Of a DNA stretch of 64,000 nucleotides, positions 25,105 to 33,529 are shown piece by piece. Within the stretch, counting starts at the first letter, position 1. Each line of letters begins with the position of its first letter. The notes beneath the pieces are model-generated. The model was not told where the DNA came from, did no database searches, and was given only the letters and a program-made list of their open reading frames with translations. Origin of the DNA: Candidatus Roseilinea sp. (lineage in GTDB: Bacteria; Chloroflexota; Anaerolineae; J036; Brachytrichaceae); NCBI GenBank assembly GCA_025998955.1, contig AP024676.1:1364001-1428000 (forward strand), written 5' to 3'. The position numbers and the translations under genes were made by a program.

Positions 25105-26324
25105 TCGCGCAGCCACGCCCGGGCCGCGTCAATGGAAGCCTGAACCCGCGCGAGATCGGCGGCCACGCCGCCGCCCTGTGCAAAGGCCGGCGCGCCACCG
25201 CCTTTGGCCGCGCCTGCCGGCGAGAGCGCGGCAAGGGCGCAGCGCAGCGCCGCGGCCATGTCGCCGGTCGCATCTTGCGCGCGCGCGAAGATCAGTTGCG
25301 CCTTGTCGCCCGACGCGCCGAGCAACGCCACGACCCGCGACGCGCCGGTCAGTTGCTTGGCCAGCGCGCGCAGCTCGGACGGGTCGCGATCGGCAAACGC
25401 CTGCGCTACCCAGCGCCGCTCGCCGTCGTCCGCCGCACCGGCCAGCAACGCGGCAGCTTCGTAGGTGATCAGGCGCGCCTGAGCCTCCTGCAGGGCTTTG
25501 TGATCCGCGCGGGCTTCGGCGATGAGCTTGTGCACGGCTTGCTCCACTTCGTAGCGGCCGGCGCTGAGCGCCTCCATCAAGCGCCCGGTCGCCGCGCTGA
25601 GGCGGGCGTAATCGTCGAACGCCCGGCCGCCGCAGCGAAAGGTGATTCGCGTCTCCCCGCCGCGCTTCTCGGCCTTGATGATTTTGATCAGGCCGATCTG
25701 CGCCGTGCTGCGCACATGCGTGCCGCCGCAGGCTGACCAGTCGTAGTCCTTCACCTCGACGATGCGAATCGCGCCGCTCACCGTAGGCGGTCGGCGCAGC
25801 GGGATCGCCGGCAGGTCGGCGTCGCTCACTTCGTAGGCGAGGATCGGCCGGTCCTCCATCACGATGGCGTTGGCCTCGCGTTCGGCGCGCTCGATCACCT
25901 CGGGCGGCAACGCCGGCGCCGGCAGGTCAATCGTGCAGTCGCTCTGGCCGATGTGGATGGCGACCGTGTCCAGGCCGGCGACGCGGACGAACGCTTGAGA
26001 CAGCACGTGCTGCCCACTGTGCTGTTGCATGTGGTCGAACGGGCGCGCCCAATCTATGCTGCACTGCACTTCATCGCCGGGTTGCAGGCCGGTTGCAGCG
26101 TCGTCCTCGAGGATGTGCAAGATCTCACCACGCGCATCTTCGGCCACCTTCACGACGCGCGCCTGGGCGATCGTCCCGGTGTCGTGTGGCTGGCCACCGG
26201 CTTCCGGGTAGAACGCCGTTCGGTCGAGGATGAGCGCCGGCGCGCCCTTGTGTGTGACGCGCGCAGCGATCCGCGCCGTAAAGGAAGTGAGAGAAGCATC
26301 GGTGCGGTAGAGGCGAAGGGCCAT
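25065..26324 (-). CDS. Alanyl-tRNA editing protein (AlaX-L, with DHHA1 domain)
   Basis: This 419-aa trans-editing enzyme hydrolyses Ser- or Gly-mis-charged tRNA-Ala. It has an AlaRS second-additional-domain fold with zinc motifs HMQQHSGQH (HxxxH) and CGGTH (CxxxH), and the FYPEAGGQPHDTG substrate loop. The C-terminal 140 residues are DHHA1-like (ASRVVALLGASGDKAQLIFARAQD ... GGGAPAFAQGGG). The start at MALRLYRTD is the ATG 26324. The frame is open upstream but that part is repeat DNA. A TATAAT (- strand, 26332-26337) lies 7 nt before the ATG, which suggests a leaderless mRNA. It converges with and overlaps the dehydrogenase gene by 40 bp. Confidence 0.92.
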   Translation of the reverse strand: MALRLYRTDASLTSFTARIAARVTHKGAPALILDRTAFYPEAGGQPHDTGTIAQARVVKVAEDARGEILHILEDDAATGLQPGDEVQCSIDWARPFDHMQQHSGQHVLSQAFVRVAGLDTVAIHIGQSDCTIDLPAPALPPEVIERAEREANAIVMEDRPILAYEVSDADLPAIPLRRPPTVSGAIRIVEVKDYDWSACGGTHVRSTAQIGLIKIIKAEKRGGETRITFRCGGRAFDDYARLSAATGRLMEALSAGRYEVEQAVHKLIAEARADHKALQEAQARLITYEAAALLAGAADDGERRWVAQAFADRDPSELRALAKQLTGASRVVALLGASGDKAQLIFARAQDATGDMAAALRCALAALSPAGAAKGGGAPAFAQGGGVAADLARVQASIDAARAWLRDQPRTTSVNADRS

Positions 26325-26331
26325 CGGCAGG

Positions 26332-26337
26332 ATTATA
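26332..26337 (-). promoter_or_regulatory. -10 box (TATAAT) 7 nt before the AlaX start
   Basis: TATAAT on the - strand lies 7 nt from the ATG at 26324. No TTGACA-like -35 is visible. The transcript would start at or next to the ATG. Confidence 0.55.
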
Positions 26338-26502
26338 GAGAACCGCTGCCGGTAGGCGCGGGCTTCAGCACACCCGGCGCACCCCGAAAGGCAAGGCGGG
26401 TGACTTTTTGCGCGGAGGAGGCAAAGTAGACGGCATGAAAGCCTTGCTGAGCCGCACATGTGTTCACCGGTTATCGGTGTGTCTGGACTCTCGATGAGAC
26501 CC

Positions 26503-26586
26503 GCCCCGGCGTAAACGCCTGGGCTGAGCCAACAGGGGATGCGTGCGGCTTGTCCGTATGCTCAGCGCCGGGGTTCGTCTCAGCGC
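26503..26586 (+). repeat. Dispersed composite repeat (GGCGTAAACGCC core)
   Basis: CCCCGGCGTAAACGCCTGGG (26504-26523), CTGAGCC, GGGGATGCGTGCGGCTTGTC, CGTATGCTCAGC and GCCGGGGTTCGTCTCAGC follow one another. This is the same order as in the copies at 21178 and 52580, and the reverse complement of 37247-37340. The rest of 26325-26723 has no recognisable gene. Confidence 0.7.
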
Positions 26587-26723
26587 GATGACTTTGCTAT
26601 GCGTAGCGCGCGATTTCCAATCGCCGCGTAACACGAATTAGCAGGCAAGCGTGCTTCAGACGTCACAACACGGTGCTATGATTCGACATATACGCCGACC
26701 TGCAAACACGATTCGAACGAGCC

Positions 26724-27044
26724 ATGTATCCCGACAGCGAGATTCTCTTTCCCGCCCGCTCGATTCCCGAGATTCGCGACGCGCGCCCCGGAGTCGCCTG
26801 GCGCAAGCTGATTGACAAACTGAGCAAGTCGCCGGAGACCAGCGAGGACGTGCTGGCCTTCTCGCTGATGATGATCAAACTGGGCAACTGCTTGACCTGC
26901 GATCTCGATAGCTACCGCGCCAGCCTGGGCTGCACGCAATGCGCCCGCCGCACGGTGCAGGGCTTCAAGGGCAGCGACGAAGCGCTGATGAAGAAAATGG
27001 AAGAAGCGCGCAAAGAGTTGAAGGAGTATTTGAAAAAGGCATGA
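26724..27044 (+). CDS. Small conserved-looking protein with paired CxxC motifs
   Basis: This 106-aa soluble protein has CLTCDLDSYRASLGCTQCAR near residues 57-76, two CxxC pairs 13 residues apart that could bind zinc or a redox metal. A strongly charged C-terminal helix (MKKMEEARKELKEYLKKA) follows. No family is recognised. It lies 93 bp upstream of the HD hydrolase on the same strand, separated by a dispersed repeat. Codon use matches its neighbours, so it is probably a real gene. Confidence 0.7.
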   Translation: MYPDSEILFPARSIPEIRDARPGVAWRKLIDKLSKSPETSEDVLAFSLMMIKLGNCLTCDLDSYRASLGCTQCARRTVQGFKGSDEALMKKMEEARKELKEYLKKA

Positions 27045-27051
27045 GCGTAGA

Positions 27052-27118
27052 ACGCAACGCGCGATACGGAACACGCAATCCATGATGCGGAGCATTCCAA
27101 GTTTCGTATTCCGCGTCG
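27052..27118. repeat. ACGCAACG...AACACGCAAT intergenic repeat
   Basis: ACGCAACGCGCGATACGGAACACGCAATCC, followed by CATGATGCGG and CGTATTCCGCGTCGTGTG, resembles the repeat upstream of metY at 8298-8388. Confidence 0.5.
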
Positions 27119-27137
27119 TGTGTCATGTCCCTCCACC

Positions 27138-28049
27138 ATGTCCCGCATCATCTTGCCTCATCCGATCTCGCGCGATGGCGCCAAGCTGAACACGCCGCTG
27201 CCGGACGACTACGGCGAGCTGGCCATGCGCGCCGACATCGCCATCCGCAAACTCTCCGCCCCCTACCCGCGCACGGCGCAGATGTACGAGATGCTGATCG
27301 CCGACCGGCGCGTGGACGCTCACTGGAATTTGTCGAACTACACCACCGTGGGCAAGCTGAACTACAACGACCACGGGCCGATCCACGCCCGCGTCACGGC
27401 GTCGTACGCCATGCAGATCATGCAACTGCTCATCGAGGCCGACGTGCCGATGGACGTGGTGAAGTCCGGCGCCGGCAATGTGGACGACGCCTGCCTGGTC
27501 GCGCTCGCCGGCGTGATGCTGCACGACATCGGCAACGCCACCCACCGCGTCGGCCACGAGCTGATGAGCGTGATCCTGGCCCAGCCGCTCCTGGCCGACA
27601 TGCTGGCCGAATTGTACGACGACGCCGAACAGCAGGCGCTGATCAGCGACTTCATCCTTTCGGCCATCCAGTGCCACGACATGAACCCGCCGCCGCTGTT
27701 CATGGAAGGCGGCGTGGTGGCCGTGGCCGACGGCTGCGACATGACCAAGGGCCGCGCGCGCATGCCGTTCGACCTGGGCAAGCTGGACATCCACGCCGTG
27801 TCCGCCCTGGCCATCGAAGAGGTGAACATCCGGCCATCGAGCGGCAAGATGCCGGTGGAGATCGAAGTGCGCATGAGCAACTCGGCCGGCATCTTCCAGG
27901 TCGAGGAGACGCTGGTGAAGAAGATCAACGCCACGCCGCTGCGCCACTACGTCATGGTGCACGTGACCTCGATCAACCCGGAGCAGCACTTCGAGAAGCG
28001 CATCCTGAGCAACGCGATGCTGGAGAACGGCCGGCTGAGGCCGGTGTGA
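27138..28049 (+). CDS. HD-domain phosphohydrolase
   Basis: About 303 aa from ATG 27138. It has the metal-site residues of the HD superfamily: DHGPIHARV (first His), VMLHDIGNATHRVGHEL (the HD pair and a further His) and VADGCDMTKGRARMPF (C-terminal Asp). The C-terminal 90 residues (AIEEVNIRPSSGKMPVEIEV...) form a separate alpha/beta region. The substrate is probably a nucleotide or phosphoester; related proteins are common in Chloroflexota and archaea. A GTG at 27120 is an in-frame alternative. Confidence 0.85.
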   Translation: MSRIILPHPISRDGAKLNTPLPDDYGELAMRADIAIRKLSAPYPRTAQMYEMLIADRRVDAHWNLSNYTTVGKLNYNDHGPIHARVTASYAMQIMQLLIEADVPMDVVKSGAGNVDDACLVALAGVMLHDIGNATHRVGHELMSVILAQPLLADMLAELYDDAEQQALISDFILSAIQCHDMNPPPLFMEGGVVAVADGCDMTKGRARMPFDLGKLDIHAVSALAIEEVNIRPSSGKMPVEIEVRMSNSAGIFQVEETLVKKINATPLRHYVMVHVTSINPEQHFEKRILSNAMLENGRLRPV

Positions 28050-28052
28050 GGG

Positions 28053-28080
28053 TTGACGTTTCGAACGCTTGTTCTACAAT
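28053..28080 (+). promoter_or_regulatory. Promoter of the radical SAM gene
   Basis: TTGACG (28053-28058), a 16-bp spacer and TACAAT (28075-28080). The -10 ends 9 nt before ATG 28090, so the mRNA should have almost no leader. Confidence 0.65.
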
Positions 28081-28089
28081 CGGTAGCAC

Positions 28090-29319
28090 ATGCGTTCGAC
28101 GGACGCCCTCGACACGCTCGCCCTGCTCAGCCGGCAGATGGCGCTGGAGCCGGCGGAAGAAGCCGCCCGCCATCCCGACGCGCCTGCGCCGTGCGGCCAT
28201 TCGCCCGACACGCTGCGCCGCATCTTCGGCGATGACCCGCTGCGCGCGTCGGTCTCGTCGAGCGAGACGAAGAAGAATTCGCTGGGCATCCACGACGCGA
28301 TCATGCCCGGCGGCAGGCGCATTCGGTTGCTGAAGACGCTGCTCACCTCGGCCTGCGAGCGCGACTGCTACTACTGCCCATTCCGCGCCGGCCGCGACTT
28401 TCGCCGCGCCACCTTCAAGCCGGAGGAGATGGCGCGGACGTTCGCCGAACTGAATCGGCGCGGCGCGGTCGAGGGGTTCTTCCTCAGCTCCGGCATCATC
28501 GGCGGCGGCGTGCGCACGCAAGACCGGCTGATTGACACGGCCGCCATCCTGCGCCGCAAGCTGGGCTATCGCGGCTACCTGCACCTCAAGCTGATGCCAG
28601 GCAGCGAACGCGATCAGGTGCTGGCCGCCATGACGCTGTCGGATCGAGTCTCGATCAACCTGGAGGCGCCCAACCAGTCGCGGCTGAGCGCGCTGGCGCC
28701 GAAGAAGATCTTCTTCGAGGAGCTGCTGCAACCGCTGACGTGGGCGGCGGAGATTCGCCGGCGCATGCCGCCGCCGCGCAGCGGCCGGTGGCCGTCGTTG
28801 GTGACGCAGTTCGTGGTGGGTGCGGCCGGCGAGAGCGACGTCGAGATTCTGCAGACTACGGCGCATCTGACCCGGGTGCTCGGCCTGCAGCGCGCCTACT
28901 TCTCGGCCTTTCATCCGGTGCACGACACGCCGCTGGAAAACCTGCCGCCGGAGAACCCGTGGCGCGAGCACCGGCTGTATCAAGCCGCGTTCCTCATCCG
29001 GGATTACGGCTTCGAGTTCGAGGAGCTGCCGTTCGACGCGCAGGGCCGGCTGCCGCTGGACGTGGACCCGAAGCTGGCCTGGGCGCAGCAGCACCTGGCG
29101 AACGCGCCGGTGGAGGTGAACCGCGCCGCGCGCGAGGCGCTGCTGAAGGTGCCCGGCATCGGCCCAAAGGGCGCCGACGCGATCATTCACGCGCGGCGCG
29201 AGCACCGGCTGCGCGAGCCGCGCCAACTGGCCCGGCTGGGTGTGATCACCGCGCGCGCCCTGCCCTTCCTGCTGCTCGACGGCAAGCGGCCGGGGGTGCA
29301 GTTGAGCTTTGGGTTGTGA
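28090..29319 (+). CDS. Radical SAM protein with C-terminal helix-hairpin-helix (putative DNA modification/repair)
   Basis: This 409-aa protein has the radical SAM cysteines C89, C93 and C96 (ACERDCYYCPF) coordinating a 4Fe-4S cluster. A TIM-barrel core follows (FFLSSGIIGGGVRTQDR, LHLKLMPGSERDQV). The C-terminal helix-hairpin-helix LLKVPGIGPKGADAII suggests DNA binding. It matches the pattern described as 'putative DNA modification/repair radical SAM protein', usually paired with a DUF4130 partner, which is not seen in this window. The reaction is unknown. Confidence 0.9.
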   Translation: MRSTDALDTLALLSRQMALEPAEEAARHPDAPAPCGHSPDTLRRIFGDDPLRASVSSSETKKNSLGIHDAIMPGGRRIRLLKTLLTSACERDCYYCPFRAGRDFRRATFKPEEMARTFAELNRRGAVEGFFLSSGIIGGGVRTQDRLIDTAAILRRKLGYRGYLHLKLMPGSERDQVLAAMTLSDRVSINLEAPNQSRLSALAPKKIFFEELLQPLTWAAEIRRRMPPPRSGRWPSLVTQFVVGAAGESDVEILQTTAHLTRVLGLQRAYFSAFHPVHDTPLENLPPENPWREHRLYQAAFLIRDYGFEFEELPFDAQGRLPLDVDPKLAWAQQHLANAPVEVNRAAREALLKVPGIGPKGADAIIHARREHRLREPRQLARLGVITARALPFLLLDGKRPGVQLSFGL

Positions 29320-29480
29320 GCCGATGTGGGGGCGAGCATGGCTGATTATGCTCTTCGAGCAGCACACGCTGTCCGACTTGAGCACGGCGTCGGTTCCGCA
29401 TGCCCAGCTCGCCTCCCATTGAGCCCGGCGGCCATTACCATTCTTCATCTTCAACCGTGGCATCCATCGCAACCCGCTTC

Positions 29481-29702
29481 CGGCAAGCAGCCCAGCCGGC
29501 GCAGGCCGGCTTCGCCCAAGGTTGCCCGCGACGTCCGGCAAGCAGCCCAGCCGGCACAGGCCGGCTTCGCCCAAGGTTGCCCACGACGTCCGGCAAGCAG
29601 CCCAGCCGGCACAGGCCGGCCTTCGCCCAAGGTTGCCCACGACGTCCGGCAAGCAGCCCAGCCGGCGCAGGCCGGCTTCGCCCAAGGTTGCCCGCGACTT
29701 CC
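29481..29702. repeat. Four tandem copies of a 55-bp repeat
   Basis: Copies begin at 29481, 29536, 29591 and 29647 with CGGCAAGCAGCCCAGCCGGC and continue with AGGCCGGCTTCGCCCAAGG. One copy has an extra C. Each contains an AGCCGGC...GCCGGCT hairpin. Copies are contiguous, so there are no spacers. The preceding stretch (29320-29480) holds no recognisable gene. Confidence 0.92.
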
Positions 29703-29751
29703 AGTCGCCGGGAGGCAAATCAAGACTTCGACCGATGGCCGGGTAGAACCT

Positions 29752-30894
29752 TTAGGTTCTCTCCCCCGCCAACGCCTGCGCCAGGTCGGCGATCAGGTCG
29801 TCGGGATGCTCCAGCCCGACGGACAGGCGCAGCAGGTCCCGCGGCGTGGGCGTCTCCGGACCTTCGACCGAGGCACGGTGCTCGATCAGGCTCTCCACGC
29901 CGCCCAGGCTGGTGGCGCGCGTGATCAGGCGCACCTGCGCGGCGACGGCCATGGCCTCCGCCTCACCGCCCTGCACCTGGAACGACAGCATGCCGCCGAA
30001 GCCGCCCTGCATCTGCCGGCGCGCGAGCGCATGGCCGGGATGCGTCGGCAGCCCGGGATGGTGCACACATGTCACCCGTGGGTGCGCAGCCAGGAACGCC
30101 GCCACGCGCAGCGCACCCTCCGATTGCGCCCGCACCCGATACGGCAGGGTCGGGAGGCTGCGCAGCAACAGCCAGCAATCGAACGGCGACGGTGCCGCGC
30201 CGCCGAACACCTGATACGCCCGCACACGCTGCACGAAGTCGTCATCGGCGCGCGCGACGACGCAGCCGCCCAGCACGTCGCTGTGCCCGCCGATGTACTT
30301 GGTCGTGGAATGCACCACCAGGTCGGCCCCGAGCGCCAGCGGCTGCTGCAAGATCGGCGTGGCGAAGGTGTTGTCGCAGACCAGCCGCGCGCCGCCGGCG
30401 TGTGCGATCTCCGCCGCTGCCGCGATGTCGGTCAGTTGCAGGCGCGGGTTGGACGGCGTTTCCACCCATACCAGCCGGGTAGCCGGGCGCATGGCGCGCG
30501 CGACGTTCGCCGGGTCGGTCATGTCCACGAAGTCGGCCTGCAAGCCCCAGCGCCGCAGCGCGCCGGTGAGCACGGCGCGCGTGCCGTAATACGTCTCGGT
30601 CGAGGCGATCACATGGTCGCCGGGCGCAAGCGCCTGCAGCACCGCCGACGTGGCCGCGTTGCCGGAGGCGAAGGCAACCGCGACCGCGCCCCCTTCCAGC
30701 GCCGCCAGCGCGCGTTCCAGCGCGTCGCGGTTGGGGTTGCTGTTGCGCGTGTAGATATGACCGCCGGGAAACGCGCCGTCCGCGGCGCGCTCGAAGGTGG
30801 TGGAGAGGGTGATCGAGGGCGTGATCGCGCGCGTCGCCGGCTCCACCTCGCGGCCAGCGTGCACGGCAAGCGTCTCAATCTTCATGGCCTTCAT
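29752..30894 (-). CDS. Cystathionine gamma-synthase / gamma-lyase family PLP enzyme
   Basis: This 380-aa enzyme starts MKAMKIETLAVHAGREVEPA. It has the PLP lysine K199 (VVHSTTKYIGGHSDVLGG), YTRNSNPNRDALE and the C-terminal SLGGVESLIEHRAS motif of the CGS/CGL/CBL clade. It either joins cysteine with an activated homoserine or cleaves cystathionine; the subtype cannot be fixed from sequence. ATG 30894 overlaps the MFS gene stop (ATGA). It is a second sulfur-amino-acid PLP enzyme besides MetY. Confidence 0.93.
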   Translation of the reverse strand: MKAMKIETLAVHAGREVEPATRAITPSITLSTTFERAADGAFPGGHIYTRNSNPNRDALERALAALEGGAVAVAFASGNAATSAVLQALAPGDHVIASTETYYGTRAVLTGALRRWGLQADFVDMTDPANVARAMRPATRLVWVETPSNPRLQLTDIAAAAEIAHAGGARLVCDNTFATPILQQPLALGADLVVHSTTKYIGGHSDVLGGCVVARADDDFVQRVRAYQVFGGAAPSPFDCWLLLRSLPTLPYRVRAQSEGALRVAAFLAAHPRVTCVHHPGLPTHPGHALARRQMQGGFGGMLSFQVQGGEAEAMAVAAQVRLITRATSLGGVESLIEHRASVEGPETPTPRDLLRLSVGLEHPDDLIADLAQALAGERT

Positions 30895-32111
30895 GGCAAG
30901 CTCCGGGCCGGTCGCGGCTGCGAGACGACGTTGACCACTGCGAACGTCAGGCCGGTCGCCAGCGTGCAGATCAGCACGACCCATGGCATCACCTGCGGGC
31001 CGACCGGCTCGAACAACTGGCCGATCAGCCAGGGCAGCGTCATCCCGCCCAGGCTCGAGCCGGCCAAAAAGATGGCGGTGACCTGACCGGTGATGCGCAT
31101 GCGCGACTCGGCAAACGAGATCATCGTGGGAAACAGCGCGGCCATGCCCAGCCCGACGACGATCACGCCGGCCCACAGCAACAGCGGCGACCGGCCGCCC
31201 AGCAGGAAGAGCACCACCCCCAGCGCGCACAGGACGAAGTCGAGCAGCATGACCACCTGCGGGCGCAGGCGCGTCGCCAGGGGGACGGAGAGCAGCCGGC
31301 CCAGCATGAACGCGCCCCAGAAGGCCGAGGTGAGCACGGCGGCTGCGGCCGCGTCGCCGTAGCCGATGGCGATGGCATAGCTGGCGATCCACCCGCCGAA
31401 GGCGATCTCCATGCCGACGTAGAGGAAGAAGAAGACGGCCATCAGCACGGCCAGGCCGGTGCGCGTGTGGCTGCGGGCGTTCGCCGGGTCGTAGGCGACC
31501 GCCGGATGCGCCGGGCTGGGGACGCGCACGTGCCACAACACCGGCGCAATCGCCGTCAGCGCGATCAGCCAATAGGCCCAAGCGACGTGGCCGCCGCTCG
31601 AGGCGATCACCTGCGCCACGACGAGCGGTGCGACGAAGGTGCCTAACCCAAAGCAGAAGTGCAGCGCGTTCATGAACGGGCCGACCTTCGCGCCGTGCAC
31701 CCAAACCAGCAGCGTGTTGCCGCCCACGTCCACCGCGCCCTCGGCGACGCTGGCGACGAAGAAGGCCGCAGCGAGCAGCCATAGTGTCTGCGCCACCGGC
31801 GCGACGGCCATCGCCAGCGCGATCACCACGAACGCGCCGGCGATGACCGGATGGCCGCGCACGCGGTCGTATAAGCGCCCGCCGGCGAGCGATCCCAACA
31901 GGTAACCGAAGGAGCGCACGGGGAAGAGGATGCTGATCTCGCCCAGCGTGACGCGCGTGTTGGCGGCCAGGCCGGAGAGCGTCGGGCCCAGCAGCGCGGC
32001 GAACAGGCCGAGGCCGACGAAGGCGATGAAGTAGCCGGCGGTTTGCGCTGCCGGCGCTGCAGCGTGCGTTGCCTGCGCCTTGCCGGCGGGGACGGCAGTA
32101 GAGGAGTCCAT
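30891..32111 (-). CDS. Major facilitator superfamily transporter
   Basis: This 406-aa protein has about 12 membrane helices. The first pair is joined by the MFS signature FGYLLGSLAGGRLYDRVRGH, and a second-half counterpart SVPLATRLRPQ is present. The substrate is unknown. It abuts obgE (next base) and overlaps the cystathionine enzyme by 4 bp, so obgE, the transporter and the PLP enzyme probably share a transcript. Pairing with a sulfur-amino-acid enzyme hints at amino-acid or sulfur-compound transport (inference). Confidence 0.9.
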   Translation of the reverse strand: MDSSTAVPAGKAQATHAAAPAAQTAGYFIAFVGLGLFAALLGPTLSGLAANTRVTLGEISILFPVRSFGYLLGSLAGGRLYDRVRGHPVIAGAFVVIALAMAVAPVAQTLWLLAAAFFVASVAEGAVDVGGNTLLVWVHGAKVGPFMNALHFCFGLGTFVAPLVVAQVIASSGGHVAWAYWLIALTAIAPVLWHVRVPSPAHPAVAYDPANARSHTRTGLAVLMAVFFFLYVGMEIAFGGWIASYAIAIGYGDAAAAAVLTSAFWGAFMLGRLLSVPLATRLRPQVVMLLDFVLCALGVVLFLLGGRSPLLLWAGVIVVGLGMAALFPTMISFAESRMRITGQVTAIFLAGSSLGGMTLPWLIGQLFEPVGPQVMPWVVLICTLATGLTFAVVNVVSQPRPARSLP

Positions 32112-33455
32112 TCAGCCTTCGCCCCACTCCAGCTCGTAATCGCCGATGTACACCGTGTCGCCGGGCTGGATGCCGAGCCGCTGGAGTTCGGACCCGACGC
32201 CGCTGCGATCCAGCAGACGCTGGAATTGCAAGACCGCGTCGTCCAGATCCCAGCGGGTGGTCTGCACGCGGCGCTCGAGCATGGGCGAGATCACGCGAAA
32301 GCCGCCACCCTCGCGGACGATCTGGAAGGAAGTCTCTTGCTCCGGCCAGGCGTCCGGCGCCGGCTCCGGTTCGACCTCCGGGAGCGGCGGCAGGGCGTCG
32401 AGCACGCGCACGGCGCGGCCGAGTAGCTCGTGCACGTTCTCGCCGGTCGCCGCGGAGATCGGCAGCACGCCGAGCGGCCGGCCGGACGACGGGCGCAGCG
32501 CGTCGAGGTCGGTGGGCGGCGCGCGCCGAGCGTCGGCGATCTTGCCATCGCCGACGAACAGCTCGAAGGCCGCGCGCGCATCGGGCAGGTCCATCTTGGT
32601 CATGGCCACAACCTGCGGCTTATCGGCCAGCCCGTGGCCGAAGGCGGCCATCTCGCGGTTGACCGTTTCGTAATCGGCCAGCGGATCGTCGCTGAGGCCG
32701 TCGAGCAGGTGGATGAGCACGCGGGTGCGTTCGATGTGGCGCAGGAAGTCATGGCCCAGGCCGGCGCCCTGGCTCGCGCCCTCGATCAGGCCGGGGATAT
32801 CGGCCAGCACGACCGTCCGGTCGTCGTCCAGGTAGGCCACGCCCAAATTGGGGCGCAGCGTGGTGAACGGGTAATCGGCGATCTTCGGCTTGGCCGCGGT
32901 GAGGGCCGAGAGCAGGGTGCTCTTGCCGGCGTTGGGCTTGCCGACGATGCCGATGTCGGCGATGAGCTTGAGTTCCAGCTTCAGCGTGCGGCGCTCGCCC
33001 GGCTCGCCGTTCTCGGCGATCTGCGGCGCCTGGTTGGTGGGCGTGGCGAACATGGCGTTGCCGCGACCGCCACGACCGCCCTTCGCCACGACGAGCTGCT
33101 GGCCGGGCCGGGTGAGATCGCCCAACACGCGCCCGGTTTCGGCGTCGCGCACGACGGTTCCAGGCGGCACCTCGACATATTTGGGCTTGCCGCTGCGCCC
33201 GGTTTTGTTCTGGCTACCGCCGTCACGGCCGCTCTCGGCCTCGAACCGGCGACGATGCTGAAAGTGAGCCAGCGTGTTCAGGCGCGGATTGACGACGAGA
33301 ATGACGTCGCCGCCGCGACCGCCATTGCCGCCGTCCGGCCCGCCGCGTGGCACATGCGCCTCGCGCCGGAAGCTCATCATGCCATCGCCGCCGCGGCCGG
33401 CCTTGACCGTGATCGTGGCCAGGTCGTACATCAACGATTCTTTCTGCTCTGCCAT
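32112..33455 (-). CDS. obgE: Obg-family GTPase
   Basis: This 447-aa ribosome-assembly and stress GTPase has an Obg fold (residues 8-165) with the Gly-rich RGGPDGGNGGRGGDVILV and KGGRGGRGNAMFATPTNQAP. The G domain has GKPNAGKST (G1), ADIPGLIEGAS (G3) and MTKMD (G4). The C-terminal OCT domain begins near residue 375 (SFQIVREGGGFRVISP). The frame is open far upstream of the ATG at 33455, but that part is a shadow of the enolase-superfamily gene. Confidence 0.96.
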   Translation of the reverse strand: MAEQKESLMYDLATITVKAGRGGDGMMSFRREAHVPRGGPDGGNGGRGGDVILVVNPRLNTLAHFQHRRRFEAESGRDGGSQNKTGRSGKPKYVEVPPGTVVRDAETGRVLGDLTRPGQQLVVAKGGRGGRGNAMFATPTNQAPQIAENGEPGERRTLKLELKLIADIGIVGKPNAGKSTLLSALTAAKPKIADYPFTTLRPNLGVAYLDDDRTVVLADIPGLIEGASQGAGLGHDFLRHIERTRVLIHLLDGLSDDPLADYETVNREMAAFGHGLADKPQVVAMTKMDLPDARAAFELFVGDGKIADARRAPPTDLDALRPSSGRPLGVLPISAATGENVHELLGRAVRVLDALPPLPEVEPEPAPDAWPEQETSFQIVREGGGFRVISPMLERRVQTTRWDLDDAVLQFQRLLDRSGVGSELQRLGIQPGDTVYIGDYELEWGEG

Positions 33456-33529
33456 GTGACGCTCCGAAGGACGCCTATTATCAGGGGTGAGGGGTGGAGG
33501 TGTCATGGGTGTCGGTAGCGTCGTGCGGG

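Noticed and set aside
27123-27989. Long open frame on the - strand opposite the HD hydrolase
   Set aside because: It is His/Val-rich antisense translation of conserved HD-domain codons; no family features.
29481-29702. CRISPR array
   Set aside because: The 55-bp units are contiguous with no variable spacers and no cas genes nearby; it is a simple tandem repeat.
30895-32127. N-terminal extension of the cystathionine enzyme
   Set aside because: The same frame is open through the MFS gene, but it is Arg-rich shadow sequence; the ATGA overlap at 30891-30894 marks the true start.
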